From positions 4,774,001-4,838,000 of the forward strand of contig NZ_CP042968.1 in NCBI RefSeq assembly GCF_001693515.2: DNA of 64,000 nt. The letters run 5' to 3'. The DNA comes from Bradyrhizobium paxllaeri (GTDB taxonomy: Bacteria; Pseudomonadota; Alphaproteobacteria; Rhizobiales; Xanthobacteraceae). A program made the translations under genes and the position numbers. Positions 28,788 through 36,531 of this stretch are shown here, piece after piece. A model generated the notes under the pieces. It was not told the DNA's origin, made no database searches, and saw only the letters and a program-made list of their open reading frames with translations. The stretch's first letter is position 1, and each line of letters opens with the position of its first letter.

Positions 28788-29564
28788 GTGACCCAGCATT
28801 CGCGTGATACCCCGCAGTTCTACCTGACGGCGCCCTCGCCTTGCCCCTATCTGCCGGGCCGGCATGAGCGCAAGGTGTTCACGCATCTGGTCGGCGACAA
28901 GGCCGGCGACCTCAACGACCTCCTGACCCATGGCGGCTTCCGCCGCAGCCAGTCGATCGCCTACCGCCCGGCTTGCGACCAGTGCCGGGCCTGCGTTTCC
29001 GTGCGCGTGATCGCCAACGAATTTCGTCCCTCGCGCAACTTCAAGAAAGTCCTGGCGCGCAATGCCGACATCGTCGGCGAGCAGCGCAGCGCGGTGCCGA
29101 CCTCGGAGCAGTATTCGGTATTCCGAGCCTATCTCGACAAGCGGCACCGCCATGGCGGCATGGCCGACATGACCGTGCTCGACTACGCGATGATGGTGGA
29201 AGACAGCCATGTCGAGACCCGCATCATCGAGTATCGCAAGCGCGGCGTCGACACCGGCATTACCGGGCACGGCGAGGAGCTGATCGCGGTGGCGCTGACG
29301 GACGTGCTCAGCGACGGGCTATCGATGGTGTACTCGTTCTTCGAGCCGTCGCAGCAGAGCCGCTCGCTCGGCACCTTCATGATCCTCGACCACATCACCC
29401 GCGCCCGCAGGCTCGGGCTACCTTACGTCTATCTCGGCTACTGGATCGAGGGCTCCAAGAAGATGGACTACAAGGGCCGCTTCCTGCCGCAGCAGCGGCT
29501 GGCGCCGTCGGGCTGGCTGCGGGTGGATGCGACGGGCGAGATGTTGGCCGAGCCGCAGGATTAG
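28788..29564 (+). CDS. bpt: aspartate/glutamate leucyltransferase (Bpt)
   Basis: 258 residues. It transfers Leu from Leu-tRNA to proteins with N-terminal Asp or Glu, marking them for ClpAP degradation (N-degron pathway). The N-terminal ATE domain has [14 protein letters not shown] and the Cys-rich [18 protein letters not shown]. The C-terminal part has [20 protein letters not shown]. The start is GTG at 28788 with GGAGGC upstream; the longer frame would run into a repeat. Confidence 0.9.
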   Translation: MTQHSRDTPQFYLTAPSPCPYLPGRHERKVFTHLVGDKAGDLNDLLTHGGFRRSQSIAYRPACDQCRACVSVRVIANEFRPSRNFKKVLARNADIVGEQRSAVPTSEQYSVFRAYLDKRHRHGGMADMTVLDYAMMVEDSHVETRIIEYRKRGVDTGITGHGEELIAVALTDVLSDGLSMVYSFFEPSQQSRSLGTFMILDHITRARRLGLPYVYLGYWIEGSKKMDYKGRFLPQQRLAPSGWLRVDATGEMLAEPQD

Positions 29565-29583
29565 GTAGCCACAACACTCCTTG

Positions 29584-29683
29584 TCGTCACCCGCGAAGGC
29601 GGGTGATCCAGTATTCCAGAGACAGCAGTGATGAATCGAGAGGCCGCGGCGTACTGGGTCGCCCGGTCAAGCCGGGCGATGAC
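29584..29683. repeat. palindromic repeat pair (GTCACCCGCGAAGGCGGGTGA type)
   Basis: Hairpin CACCCGCGAAGGCGGGTG, a linker with GATCCAGTATTCCAGAGAC and GAGAGGCCGCGGCGTACTGG, then hairpin CGCCCGGTCAAGCCGGGCG ending GATGAC. Same family as 16022-16122. It lies between the convergent bpt and mntH genes. Confidence 0.8.
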
Positions 29684-29698
29684 AGTGGTGTATGCGTC

Positions 29699-31093
29699 TC
29701 ACCCGAAGAAGGTCTCGATCAGCAGCTTCACGTTCAGCGCCACGATGATGCCGGCGACGATCCAGGCCACGACCGCCACGCCGCGGGGGATGACGAACTC
29801 GCCCATCTTGCGCTTGTCGGAAACGAACTTGACCAGCGGGATCACGGCGAACGGCAATTGCATCGACAGGATGACCTGGCTGAACACCAGGAGCTGGCTG
29901 GTGCCGCGCTCGCCATAGATCGCGGTGACGATCACGACCGGAACGATGGCGATGCCGCGCGTGAGCAGCCGCCGCGCCCAGTTCGGCAGCCGCAAGTGCA
30001 AAAAGCCTTCCATCACGATCTGGCCAGCCAGCGTAGCCGTCACCGTCGAATTGAGGCCGGAGGCGAGCAGCGCCACCGCGAACAGCGTCGAGGCGATGCC
30101 GAGGCCGAGCAGCGGCGACAGCAATTCATAGGCCTGGCCGATCTCGGCAACCTCGGTGCGTCCGCTCGAATAGAAGGTGGCGGCGGCAACGATCAGGATC
30201 GCGGCGTTGATGAACAGCGCCAGCATCAGCGCAATCGTCGAATCCGTCGTCGCCCATTTGATCGCCTCGCGGCGGCCCTTGTCGTTACGTTCATAGGCGC
30301 GGGTCTGCACGATCGCGGAATGCAGATAGAGATTATGCGGCATCACGGTCGCGCCGATGATGCCGATCGCGATGTAGAGCATTTCAGGATTGGTGACGAT
30401 CTCGGGCGACGGCACAAACCCCTTCAGGACGGCAGCCACCGGCGGCGCCGCAGCCACGATCTGAATCGAAAAGCAGATCGCGATCACGATCAGGAGCGAG
30501 ATGACAAAGGCTTCGAGGAAGCGAAAACCCTTGTTCATCAGGAGGAGCAGCAGGAAGGCATCGAGCGCAGTTATCAGCGCCCCATAGATCAGGGGAATGC
30601 CGAACAGCAGATTGAGCGCGATCGCGGTGCCGATCACCTCGGCGAGATCGCAGGCGATGATCGCGGCCTCGCAGGCCACCCACAGCATGAAGTTGACGGG
30701 CCGCGAAAAGCTGGCGCGGCAGGCCTGCGCCAGATCGCGGTCGGTGACGATGCCAAGCCGCGCGGCCAGCGCCTGCAACAGGATCGCCATCAGGTTCGAC
30801 AGCAGGATGACCGCCAGCAGCGTGTAGCCGAACTTCGAACCACCCGCGAGGTCGGTCGCCCAGTTGCCGGGGTCCATGTAGCCGACCGAGACCAGATAGC
30901 CGGGACCGAGGAAGGCCAGCAGCCGGCGCGACCAATGCCCGCCAAATGGCACCGAGATGGTCGAATTGACTTCAGGCAGGCTGCGCTGGGCACCAGCGGC
31001 GGCATCGGCGCGCCAGCCGGTGGCGGTCGTATCGGTCATGGTCAAACTCTGGGTCGGGGTTTCGGCACCCAAACCGGGCGTGCGTGCGTCCAT
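29699..31093 (-). CDS. mntH: Nramp-family Mn(II)/divalent metal-proton symporter
   Basis: 464 residues with about 11 helices. Transport signatures are [16 protein letters not shown] (DPGN in helix 1) and [20 protein letters not shown] (MPH in helix 6). In Bradyrhizobium the Nramp protein MntH is the main Mn importer. Starts are possible at 31093 (MDARTPGLG) and 31039. A candidate Mur operator lies just upstream. Divergent from the PspA operon. Confidence 0.92.
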   Translation of the reverse strand: MDARTPGLGAETPTQSLTMTDTTATGWRADAAAGAQRSLPEVNSTISVPFGGHWSRRLLAFLGPGYLVSVGYMDPGNWATDLAGGSKFGYTLLAVILLSNLMAILLQALAARLGIVTDRDLAQACRASFSRPVNFMLWVACEAAIIACDLAEVIGTAIALNLLFGIPLIYGALITALDAFLLLLLMNKGFRFLEAFVISLLIVIAICFSIQIVAAAPPVAAVLKGFVPSPEIVTNPEMLYIAIGIIGATVMPHNLYLHSAIVQTRAYERNDKGRREAIKWATTDSTIALMLALFINAAILIVAAATFYSSGRTEVAEIGQAYELLSPLLGLGIASTLFAVALLASGLNSTVTATLAGQIVMEGFLHLRLPNWARRLLTRGIAIVPVVIVTAIYGERGTSQLLVFSQVILSMQLPFAVIPLVKFVSDKRKMGEFVIPRGVAVVAWIVAGIIVALNVKLLIETFFG

Positions 31094-31123
31094 TGTCAAA
31101 GGGATAGCCGAGGTTCGGCCTTA

Positions 31124-31145
31124 TTGCAACTCACTTGCAACTGCA
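31124..31145 (-). promoter_or_regulatory. candidate Mur/Fur-type operator upstream of mntH
   Basis: TTGCAACTCACTTGCAACTG: two direct TTGCAACT units 11 bases apart, with a further TGCA. This resembles the TGCAA-rich Mn-responsive sites of rhizobial Mur proteins. It is about 30-50 bases upstream of the mntH start. The regulator assignment is inference. Confidence 0.45.
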
Positions 31146-31182
31146 TCTAGCCATCACGAAAATGATACCGTCGCCACCCCCT

Positions 31183-31207
31183 GTAAAGCACTGAAGAAGT
31201 GCTTTAC
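31183..31207. promoter_or_regulatory. perfect 10-bp inverted repeat before the PspA-fusion gene
   Basis: GTAAAGCACT, loop GAAGA, AGTGCTTTAC, ending 9 bases before the ATG at 31217. It takes the place of a ribosome binding site. It could be an operator shared with mntH, or a hairpin controlling use of the upstream start. Confidence 0.45.
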
Positions 31208-31216
31208 GTTACGATC

Positions 31217-32344
31217 ATGATCAAGCTTCCGGTCGAAACACCTACGGCCACGCTGCGATACGCCCTCGCGCCCGACGAGGCCGGCATTGCCGCCATCGAA
31301 GCGACCTTTGCCGACTACGATCGGATGATGGCTATCCTCGCCGAGGTGGCGCCGGTTGGCGCCAACCTCGTCGCACTCCACGCCCAGGCCTATGAGCGGA
31401 TCCGCACCGAGACCGGACTGCCCGCCCGCCTGGTGACGCTCGGCCTGCGGGACCGCGCTAGCTATGTGGCCGATGCGGCGGTGCGCAAGATTCCGCTCGA
31501 CGACAAGCTGTTTGCGATCAAGGGACCGACGTCCGTGACCATCAGCACAGTCCGCGGACGTGTTTTGGTGCCCTTCCATATCCCCGGCTATCTCGATGGC
31601 TGGGAAAGCCCCTTCCCGGCGCATCTCGTCTCGGATGGCCGCGGCTACGAAATCCACATCGCCGTCAAATCGAAATCACCACCGGAGGAGAAGACCATGG
31701 TTCACGAGGGTATCCTTGCACGTATGGGTAGACTTCTTGCCGCTATCGCCAGCGAGACCATCGACAATGCCGAGAACAGCAACAAGGTCGCGCTGGTCAA
31801 ACAGGCGATCCGCGAGATCGATGCTGGCGCCGACGAAGCACGCCATGCGCTCGGCAAGTCGCGCGCGGAGGAATTCCGCCTCAAGCGGCGGCGCGAGGAG
31901 CTGGATGCCGAAATCGGCGGGTTGACGGAAAAGATTCGTCTTGCGGTTGCAGAAAGCCGCGAGGACCTCGCGCGCGCCGGCGTCGCACGGCAAATTGATC
32001 TGGAATCGCAGGGCACCGCGCTCGAACGTGCGATGGATTTTATCGAACTCGAAATCGACGAGCAGACCAAGGCCTTGCAGGCGATGCTTGGCGCGCGACG
32101 TGAAGCCGAAACCCGCCTGGCCGACCTCGAGGCCAGCCTCGCAAAACATGCGCCGCAGGAAACCGGACGCGCGGCTGGTGCGACTAAAACTGTGAGTCCC
32201 GATCGGGCCATGGCGGCAATCGCACGCGTCACCGGCGTGCCGGCGGCCGGCGTGCCCGGCGACAAGGAACTCGATGAACTCGACCGGCTGCACCGCGAAA
32301 AGGAAATCGCGGCCCGCCTTGAAAGGATCAAATCGCAGCAATGA
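31217..32344 (+). CDS. PspA/IM30 family protein with a TnpB-like N-terminal domain
   Basis: 375 residues in one frame. Residues 161-375 are a PspA/IM30 coiled coil (MVHEGILARMGRLLAAIASE, VALVKQAIREIDAG, then long Arg/Glu/Lys helices), a membrane-stress protein that binds inner-membrane lipids. Residues 1-160 look like the start of TnpB/OrfB proteins: strand LRYALAPDEAG, helix ATFADYDRMMAILAEV, LHAQAYERIRTETGLPARL and the beta part SVTISTVRGRVLVPFHIPGY followed by AHLVSDGRGYEIHIAV. No RuvC Asp/Glu residues or zinc ribbon are present. GGAGGAG at 31684 before ATG 31697 would give a normal 215-residue PspA. The stop overlaps the next start as ATGA. Confidence 0.75.
   Translation: MIKLPVETPTATLRYALAPDEAGIAAIEATFADYDRMMAILAEVAPVGANLVALHAQAYERIRTETGLPARLVTLGLRDRASYVADAAVRKIPLDDKLFAIKGPTSVTISTVRGRVLVPFHIPGYLDGWESPFPAHLVSDGRGYEIHIAVKSKSPPEEKTMVHEGILARMGRLLAAIASETIDNAENSNKVALVKQAIREIDAGADEARHALGKSRAEEFRLKRRREELDAEIGGLTEKIRLAVAESREDLARAGVARQIDLESQGTALERAMDFIELEIDEQTKALQAMLGARREAETRLADLEASLAKHAPQETGRAAGATKTVSPDRAMAAIARVTGVPAAGVPGDKELDELDRLHREKEIAARLERIKSQQ
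31684..31690 (+). promoter_or_regulatory. internal ribosome binding site before PspA-domain ATG 31697
   Basis: GGAGGAG, 6 bases before an in-frame ATG coding MVHEGILARMG, exactly at the start of the PspA domain. It is much stronger than anything before the 31217 start and suggests a second, shorter product. Confidence 0.7.
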
Positions 32345-33000
32345 GTGCCGTGTCCGACCTCCTGCTGGCGCCCGACGTACGTCCCTTCGCAATTGCCGCT
32401 GCAATCATGCTGGCGCTCGGCGGCATCGAACTGCTGGCGACGCTGGTCGGCTTCTCGATCAGCGAACTGTTCGGCAAGGAATTCGCCGTCGACTCTGACA
32501 GCGGCAATGGATTGGGCGGCCTGTTCCTGTGGATCAATGCAGGGCGCCTGCCCCTTCTGATCCTGATCATCCTCGCGCTCGGCGTGTTCTCCGTGGCGGG
32601 ATTTTTCCTGCAGGGGCTGGCGCACGGCGTGGGGCTTTCGGTACCCACCCCGATCGCAGCGCTCGCCGCAGCGGCCGGAAGCGTACCCGTCATCCGGGTT
32701 ACCAGCCGCGGCATCGCCAAGATTATCCCGCGTGACGAGACCTACGCCGTCGATGAGGCCGACTTCATCGGCCACGTCGCCGAAGTTTCGATCGGCCCGC
32801 TCGACCAGGGATTGCCCGGCCGCGTCCGTCTCAAGGATGTCTTCGGCAACTGGCATTCTCTCGTCGCACGGGCCAGTCCCGAATCCGCACCGCTTCCGGT
32901 CGGCGCCAGCGTGTTGCTGGTCGACCGCGACGCAAAAAGCTTCATCGCCATTTCCGCACCAGCCGACCTCATTGCGCAACAACGTTCAGACAGGGCTTAA
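32341..33000 (+). CDS. YqiJ-like OB-fold membrane protein
   Basis: 219 residues. Three predicted membrane helices in the first half (IAAAIMLALGGIELLATLVG, LPLLILIILALGVFSVAGFF and PIAALAAAAGSVPVIRV) are followed by a beta-rich OB-type domain (DEADFIGHVAEVSIGPLDQG, PGRVRLKDVFGNWHSLVA, VGASVLLVDRDAKSFIAI). YqiJ is the usual partner of the flotillin YqiK in enterobacteria, and related NfeD-type OB proteins pair with flotillins. It overlaps the PspA gene by 4 bases and lies 3 bases before the flotillin gene. Confidence 0.8.
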   Translation: MSAVSDLLLAPDVRPFAIAAAIMLALGGIELLATLVGFSISELFGKEFAVDSDSGNGLGGLFLWINAGRLPLLILIILALGVFSVAGFFLQGLAHGVGLSVPTPIAALAAAAGSVPVIRVTSRGIAKIIPRDETYAVDEADFIGHVAEVSIGPLDQGLPGRVRLKDVFGNWHSLVARASPESAPLPVGASVLLVDRDAKSFIAISAPADLIAQQRSDRA

Positions 33001-33003
33001 AAC

Positions 33004-34773
33004 ATGTGGGAACTTGCAATACCCGTTACGATTGGCGTCATTGTCGTTCTTGTTATCGGTCTCCTGCTCGCCAAACTCTATCGCCGCTCAACGCGTGACG
33101 AGGCCTATGTCCGCACCGGGCTTGGTGGGCAGAGGGTTGTCCTCGACGGCGGTTCGATGGTGCTTCCGGTGTTCCACTCCGTCGCATCGGTCAATCTGAA
33201 GACGCTCCGGCTGGAGGTCGCTCGCGGTGGTCCGGATTCGATGATCACCAAGGACCGCATGCGCGTCGACATCGGCGCCGAATTCTATCTGCGCGTCAAG
33301 CCCGATAGCTCCTCGATCGCGCTCGCCGCCCAGACGCTGGGCAGCCGCACTCAGAATGGAGGCGAGCTGCGCGAGCTGATTGAGGCCAAATTCGTCGACG
33401 GCCTGCGTTCGGTCGCCGCCACCATGAACCTCGAAGAGCTGCAGGAGCAGCGTGCGACCTTCGTCAAATCGGTGCAAGAGGCGGTCGGCGCCGATATCCA
33501 GAACAACGGCCTCGAACTCGAATCGGTGTCGCTGACGCGGCTCGACCAGAGCGACATCAAGCATTTCAACCCGAGCAATTTCTTCGACGCGCACGGCCTG
33601 ACGACGCTGACCAAGATCACAAGGGAGCGCGAACAGGAGCGCAACCAGATCGTCCGCACCACCGAAGTGAACATCGCGCAGCAGGATCTCGTGGCACGCC
33701 AGACCACGCTGACGATCGAGGCCACCAAGCGCGAGGCGGAGCTGGCGCAACAGCGCGACATCGCCAACAAGACCGCGGCCATGCGTGCGCAGACCGCGCA
33801 GGTCGAGCAGACCGCGGTGCAGAACGAAGCCGAGTATCGCATCCAGCAGGAACTGGCGGTCGCCAACAAGCAGACCGAAGCCAATCAGGCCCGCGACACC
33901 CGCAAAATCGAAGCCGATCTCGCGGTCAAACGCCGCAATACCGAAATGGAGCGCGATCTGCAGATCGTGGCGCAGGAAAGCGCGATCGCGGTGGCCAACA
34001 AGAGCAAGGAACAATCCGAGGCGCAGACGGTTGCCGAAACCGCCCGTGCGCTGGCGATTGCGGCTGAAGAAAAGGTCACCACCGCCAAGGCCGTCGAAAT
34101 CGCCGAGCGCGACAAGATCATCAACGTGATCGCCGCGCGCAAGGCCGCCGAAACCGAGGCGATGCCGATCACCGTGATGGCGGAAGCCGAGAACCAGGCT
34201 GCGACCAACAAGGCGGAGGCCATCACCATGCTGGCCAAGGCCGACGCCGATGCCGCAACCACCCGCGCTGCCGGCGTCAAATCGCTCGGCCAGGCCGAGG
34301 CCGAGGTGGCGGCGCTGAAGGCGGAAGCCCGCAACAAGCTCTCGCAGGCGCTGATCGAGTACGATCTCACGCTGGCGCGGATCAACGTGATCCCGAGCGC
34401 GCTGGCCGAAGCGGTCAAGCCGATCGAGAAGATTTCCGATATCCGGATCTTCGACACCGGCGGCATGCTTGGCCGCGGCGGCGGCAACGGCGCCATGAAC
34501 GGCCACAGCAACGGGCTTGGTCTTGGCGACGGCCTCGCCGCGCAGTTGCTGTCGGTCTCGGCGTTCAAGCCGATCATCGACAAGATTCTGGCCGAAGGCG
34601 GCTTCGCCGCCGGTCCGGACGCGCTGACCAGCCTGACCAACGCGCTGGCCGCGCAGCAACTGGCCACTCCGGCGGAGCTGCCCGCCGTGCTTGATGAAGA
34701 TGACGATGAGGTGGCGACGCCACCCGCAACCATCTCCGGAACGGGCAAGGCGACGCTCGGCCCGAAATCCTGA
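33004..34773 (+). CDS. yqiK: flotillin family protein (YqiK-like)
   Basis: 589 residues. An N-terminal membrane anchor (VTIGVIVVLVIGLLLAKLYR) is followed by a SPFH/PHB domain (about 40-190: RVVLDGGSMVLPVFHSVASV, RMRVDIGAEFYLRVKP, IQNNGLELESVSLTRLDQ), then a long Ala/Glu-rich coiled coil (about 200-460), and a Gly-rich C-terminus (GGMLGRGGGNGAMNG). Flotillins organise membrane microdomains. The operon with PspA and YqiJ points to envelope stress or membrane fluidity control. Confidence 0.9.
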   Translation: MWELAIPVTIGVIVVLVIGLLLAKLYRRSTRDEAYVRTGLGGQRVVLDGGSMVLPVFHSVASVNLKTLRLEVARGGPDSMITKDRMRVDIGAEFYLRVKPDSSSIALAAQTLGSRTQNGGELRELIEAKFVDGLRSVAATMNLEELQEQRATFVKSVQEAVGADIQNNGLELESVSLTRLDQSDIKHFNPSNFFDAHGLTTLTKITREREQERNQIVRTTEVNIAQQDLVARQTTLTIEATKREAELAQQRDIANKTAAMRAQTAQVEQTAVQNEAEYRIQQELAVANKQTEANQARDTRKIEADLAVKRRNTEMERDLQIVAQESAIAVANKSKEQSEAQTVAETARALAIAAEEKVTTAKAVEIAERDKIINVIAARKAAETEAMPITVMAEAENQAATNKAEAITMLAKADADAATTRAAGVKSLGQAEAEVAALKAEARNKLSQALIEYDLTLARINVIPSALAEAVKPIEKISDIRIFDTGGMLGRGGGNGAMNGHSNGLGLGDGLAAQLLSVSAFKPIIDKILAEGGFAAGPDALTSLTNALAAQQLATPAELPAVLDEDDDEVATPPATISGTGKATLGPKS

Positions 34774-34814
34774 TCCCACGCGGGAACGTTTCCGCCGTTT
34801 CCATCAAGATCGAA

Positions 34815-34850
34815 AGAGGCCTGCCGCGATTCGCGGCGGGCCTTTTTCTT
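34815..34850 (+). terminator. rho-independent terminator of the PspA-YqiJ-YqiK operon
   Basis: GGCCTGCCGCG ATT CGCGGCGGGCC stem followed by TTTTTCTTG, about 45 bases after the flotillin stop codon. Confidence 0.85.
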
Positions 34851-34939
34851 GTTCCCCACCCTTGTCGGGAAACGGGTGGGTTGGATCGTCCTCGGGCCGG
34901 ACAATGCAGCCAGATCGATTCAAGCCCGAGGATTCCGTC

Positions 34940-36184
34940 ATGTCTGCCGCCGAACCAACGCGCCTGCCCGCGACCTTCAACCGTTTGGCCTGGTCGAACC
35001 TCGCCGCCCAATCGGCCGAGCAGATTGCGCTCGCCGCAGCGCCCATCGTCGCCGTGCTCCTGCTCGGCGTCGGCGAGGGCCAGACCGGTCTGTTGCAGAC
35101 CGCGCTGACGCTGCCCTTCATCCTGTTTGCGATTCCGGCCGGCCTGCTGGCTGACCGCGTCTCGCGGCGCTGGGTGATGGCGGGCTCGGAGGCGCTGCGC
35201 GCAGCTGCGCTTGCCGGAATTCTATTGCTGCTCTGGTTCGGCGCAATCACGCTGCCGCTGCTGTCGCTGCTCGGCTTCATCGCGGTATGCGGCACGGTCG
35301 CCTACAGCGTGGCCGCGCCGGCGCTGGTGCCATCGCTGGTAAATTCGGAGCAATTGCCCGCAGCGAATGCGCGGATCGAACTGGCGCGCACGGTGGCGTT
35401 TGCGAGCGGCCCCGCGCTCGGCGGCGTGCTGGTCGGATGGGTGGGCGCAGCGCCTGCGTTCGGCGTCGCCGCGGCGCTGTCCGTGATCGCGGTGGTGTTG
35501 CTGTCTGGCATCTATGAACCAGCGCGCGCCCCTGCTCCGCGCCGCCATCCACTGCAGGAGATCAGGGAAGGCGCGGCGTTCGTGCTGCACCACCCGCTGC
35601 TGCGGCCGGTGTTCATCACGCAGTTCATCTTCAACACGGCCTCGTTCCTGCTGCTCGCCGTGTTCGTGCCCTACGCCGTGCGCCATCTCGGCCTGTCGGC
35701 TACCGGCGTCGGCGTGACACTCGGGATGTATGGTGTCGGCATGGTGGCCGGCGCACTCTCGGCCACGCGGGTGATGAAACGCCTCGCCTTCGGCACCGTG
35801 ATCGGGCTTGGACCCGTAACCGGTTTCGTCGCAGCGACCGTGATGGCGCTGACCACGATCGTCCCCGCAGCCTGGCTTGCAGGCGCAAGCTTCTTCCTGC
35901 TCGGCGCCGGCCCAATCCTGTGGGTGATCTCGACCACGACGCTGCGCCAATCGGTGACGCCGCCCTCGCTGCTCGGCCGCGTCTCCGCCATCAATATCAT
36001 GAGCTACGGCGCCCGCCCGCTCGGCTCGGCGCTGGGCGCCATCGTCGGTGGCCTCTACAGCGCCGAAGCCTGCCTCTATCTGGCAGCCGCCATCTTCGCC
36101 GCGCAGGCGCTGGTGATCCTGCTGTCACCTGCGGTGTCGCTGGCGCGGCAGCCGGACATGGTGGGGGAAGCAGCGCGCTGCTAG
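34940..36184 (+). CDS. MFS exporter (EntS/MFS_3-like)
   Basis: 414 residues with 10-12 helices. The loop motif LLADRVSRRWVMAGSEALRA between helices 2 and 3 is the MFS signature A. The whole resembles the enterobactin-exporter/MFS_3 group (LAAQSAEQIALAAAPIVAVL; SVTPPSLLGRVSAINIMSYG). It probably exports a small molecule; the substrate is unknown. The start at 34940 (MSAAEPTRLP) has CCGAGGA upstream. Monocistronic. Confidence 0.82.
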   Translation: MSAAEPTRLPATFNRLAWSNLAAQSAEQIALAAAPIVAVLLLGVGEGQTGLLQTALTLPFILFAIPAGLLADRVSRRWVMAGSEALRAAALAGILLLLWFGAITLPLLSLLGFIAVCGTVAYSVAAPALVPSLVNSEQLPAANARIELARTVAFASGPALGGVLVGWVGAAPAFGVAAALSVIAVVLLSGIYEPARAPAPRRHPLQEIREGAAFVLHHPLLRPVFITQFIFNTASFLLLAVFVPYAVRHLGLSATGVGVTLGMYGVGMVAGALSATRVMKRLAFGTVIGLGPVTGFVAATVMALTTIVPAAWLAGASFFLLGAGPILWVISTTTLRQSVTPPSLLGRVSAINIMSYGARPLGSALGAIVGGLYSAEACLYLAAAIFAAQALVILLSPAVSLARQPDMVGEAARC

Positions 36185-36209
36185 TGGGCTGGGTAGCGCG
36201 AAAGCTCGC

Positions 36210-36425
36210 TTACGGCCGCATGAACATGAAGTCCGTATCGGAATCGCAATTGTCAGCGACAAAGCGCAGCTCCGACTGAACGTCGGCGACGGGGCGGCTT
36301 TCAAGATATTTCGAGACGATGAGACTTAGCAGCGCGCGGCAGACGCCGTCGGCGTCATGCCCGGCGGCCTCAGCGTCCGCTATCGCGGCCGTAAAATGGC
36401 GGGTGGCAATCTCGGTTGCCGACAT
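36210..36425 (-). CDS. small conserved-type protein (71 aa), unknown
   Basis: MSATEIATRHFTAAIADAEA, then HDADGVCRALLSLIVSKYLE and SELRFVADNCDSDTDFMFMR. An all-helical soluble protein with an acidic end. GGAAG lies about 8 bases before this ATG; in-frame ATGs at 36437 and 36446 are alternatives. It lies 106 bases downstream of the cyclase gene on the same strand. No known domain. Confidence 0.6.
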   Translation of the reverse strand: MSATEIATRHFTAAIADAEAAGHDADGVCRALLSLIVSKYLESRPVADVQSELRFVADNCDSDTDFMFMRP

Positions 36426-36531
36426 GTTGGCTTCCATCTCATGCATGACCGCATCATGCGGTCGTCCGACGCAATTGAGACCGGCAGCGGCGGCAGCGCA
36501 TTGACGTGAATCAAGCGAGCAAGCTCGCCCA

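Noticed and set aside
28973..31150. 725-codon open frame across bpt, a repeat and antisense mntH
   Set aside because: It crosses two real genes and a non-coding repeat; composition is low-complexity Arg/Asp/His-rich. An artefact of GC bias.
31217..32344. An intact TnpB nuclease
   Set aside because: Only the N-terminal part is present; there is no RuvC Asp/Glu/Asp set, no zinc ribbon, and no IS200/IS605 ends nearby.
33088..34779. 563-codon frame antisense to the flotillin gene
   Set aside because: Shadow of the coiled-coil coding region; no start site and no domain.
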